Assembly (NCBI GenBank): GCA_027353565.1
Contig: DAIEHO010000355.1
Span: 1-5,437, forward strand
DNA length: 5,437 bases
Direction of reading: 5' to 3'
Origin: Propionibacteriaceae bacterium
Lineage (GTDB): Bacteria > Actinomycetota > Actinomycetes > Propionibacteriales > Propionibacteriaceae
The notes under the pieces were generated by a model that was not told the origin of the DNA, ran no database searches, and saw nothing but the letters and a program-made list of their open reading frames with translations. Position numbers and translations under genes: made by a program. Shown piece after piece: positions 5,367 to 5,437 of the stretch. Position 1 is the first letter of the stretch. Each line of letters starts with the position of its first letter.

Positions 5367-5437
5367 ATGGACCAGCATCTGCGTGACTGCTTCGAGGCTC
5401 GTGACGCATGGGGGGTCGTGTCGACCCAGGTGGACGA
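5367..5437 (+). CDS. Start of an unidentified gene, 3' end outside window
   Basis: Only 23 complete codons are visible, beginning MDQHLRDCFEARDAWGVV. The call rests on the strong ribosome site, an ATG at good spacing, and a frame that stays open to the edge with GC-rich third positions. The product cannot be identified. The pattern of a short helix followed by GVVST (residues 17-21) is reminiscent of the N-terminal winged-helix of AbiEi-type or DUF559-associated actinobacterial proteins, but this is a weak impression from very few residues. It is transcribed away from the polysaccharide operon and may be unrelated to it. Confidence 0.55.
   Translation, partial: MDQHLRDCFEARDAWGVVSTQVD

Noticed and set aside
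4860..5378. N-terminal extension of the acyltransferase through the intergenic region
   Set aside because: The frame is open, but the added sequence is low-complexity in character, family members start at about the MPDG position, and a ribosome site precedes the ATG at 4859.
1..5437. CRISPR array, insertion sequence, tRNA or rRNA
   Set aside because: No regularly spaced direct repeats, transposase motifs, terminal inverted repeats or tRNA/rRNA signatures were seen.

Overview
The window comes from a high-GC Gram-positive bacterium, most likely an actinobacterium. Base composition is roughly two-thirds or more G+C, third codon positions are almost all G or C, start codons have strong AGGAGG-type ribosome sites, and genes are chained by ATGA/GTGA overlaps. 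The sequence does not allow a narrower placement.

Layout. Positions 1-1124 (+) carry nearly all of a UDP-GlcNAc 2-epimerase (WecB); only about seven N-terminal residues lie outside the window. It faces a four-gene operon on the minus strand (4859 to 1146) across a 21-base gap that is almost entirely a perfect GC-rich palindrome, probably a shared terminator. In transcription order the operon encodes: a left-handed beta-helix sugar N-acyltransferase of the WbpD/WlbB type with a C-terminal four-cysteine tail; a 371-residue soluble, probably all-helical protein of unassigned function; a WecG/TagA/CpsF (GT26) glycosyltransferase; and a UDP-ManNAc 6-dehydrogenase (WecC). Every junction in the operon is an overlap of 1 to 4 bases, so it is probably one translationally coupled message. 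A 507-base non-coding stretch (4860-5366) separates it from a divergent gene that starts at 5367 and runs off the window.

How the genes fit together. WecB converts UDP-GlcNAc to UDP-ManNAc, WecC oxidises that to UDP-ManNAcA, and the GT26 enzyme is a good candidate to add the ManNAc-type sugar to an undecaprenyl-diphosphate-linked primer. The likely product is a ManNAcA-containing surface polymer, such as a teichuronic-acid-like or exopolysaccharide chain. The acyltransferase suggests a second N-acylated amino sugar, but the enzymes that would make its substrate, and the flippase and polymerase, are not in this window.

The least explained parts are the 371-residue protein, the long divergent intergenic region with a good minus-strand promoter and several inverted repeats, and a marked excess of the palindrome CGTACG (14 copies, in all reading phases).
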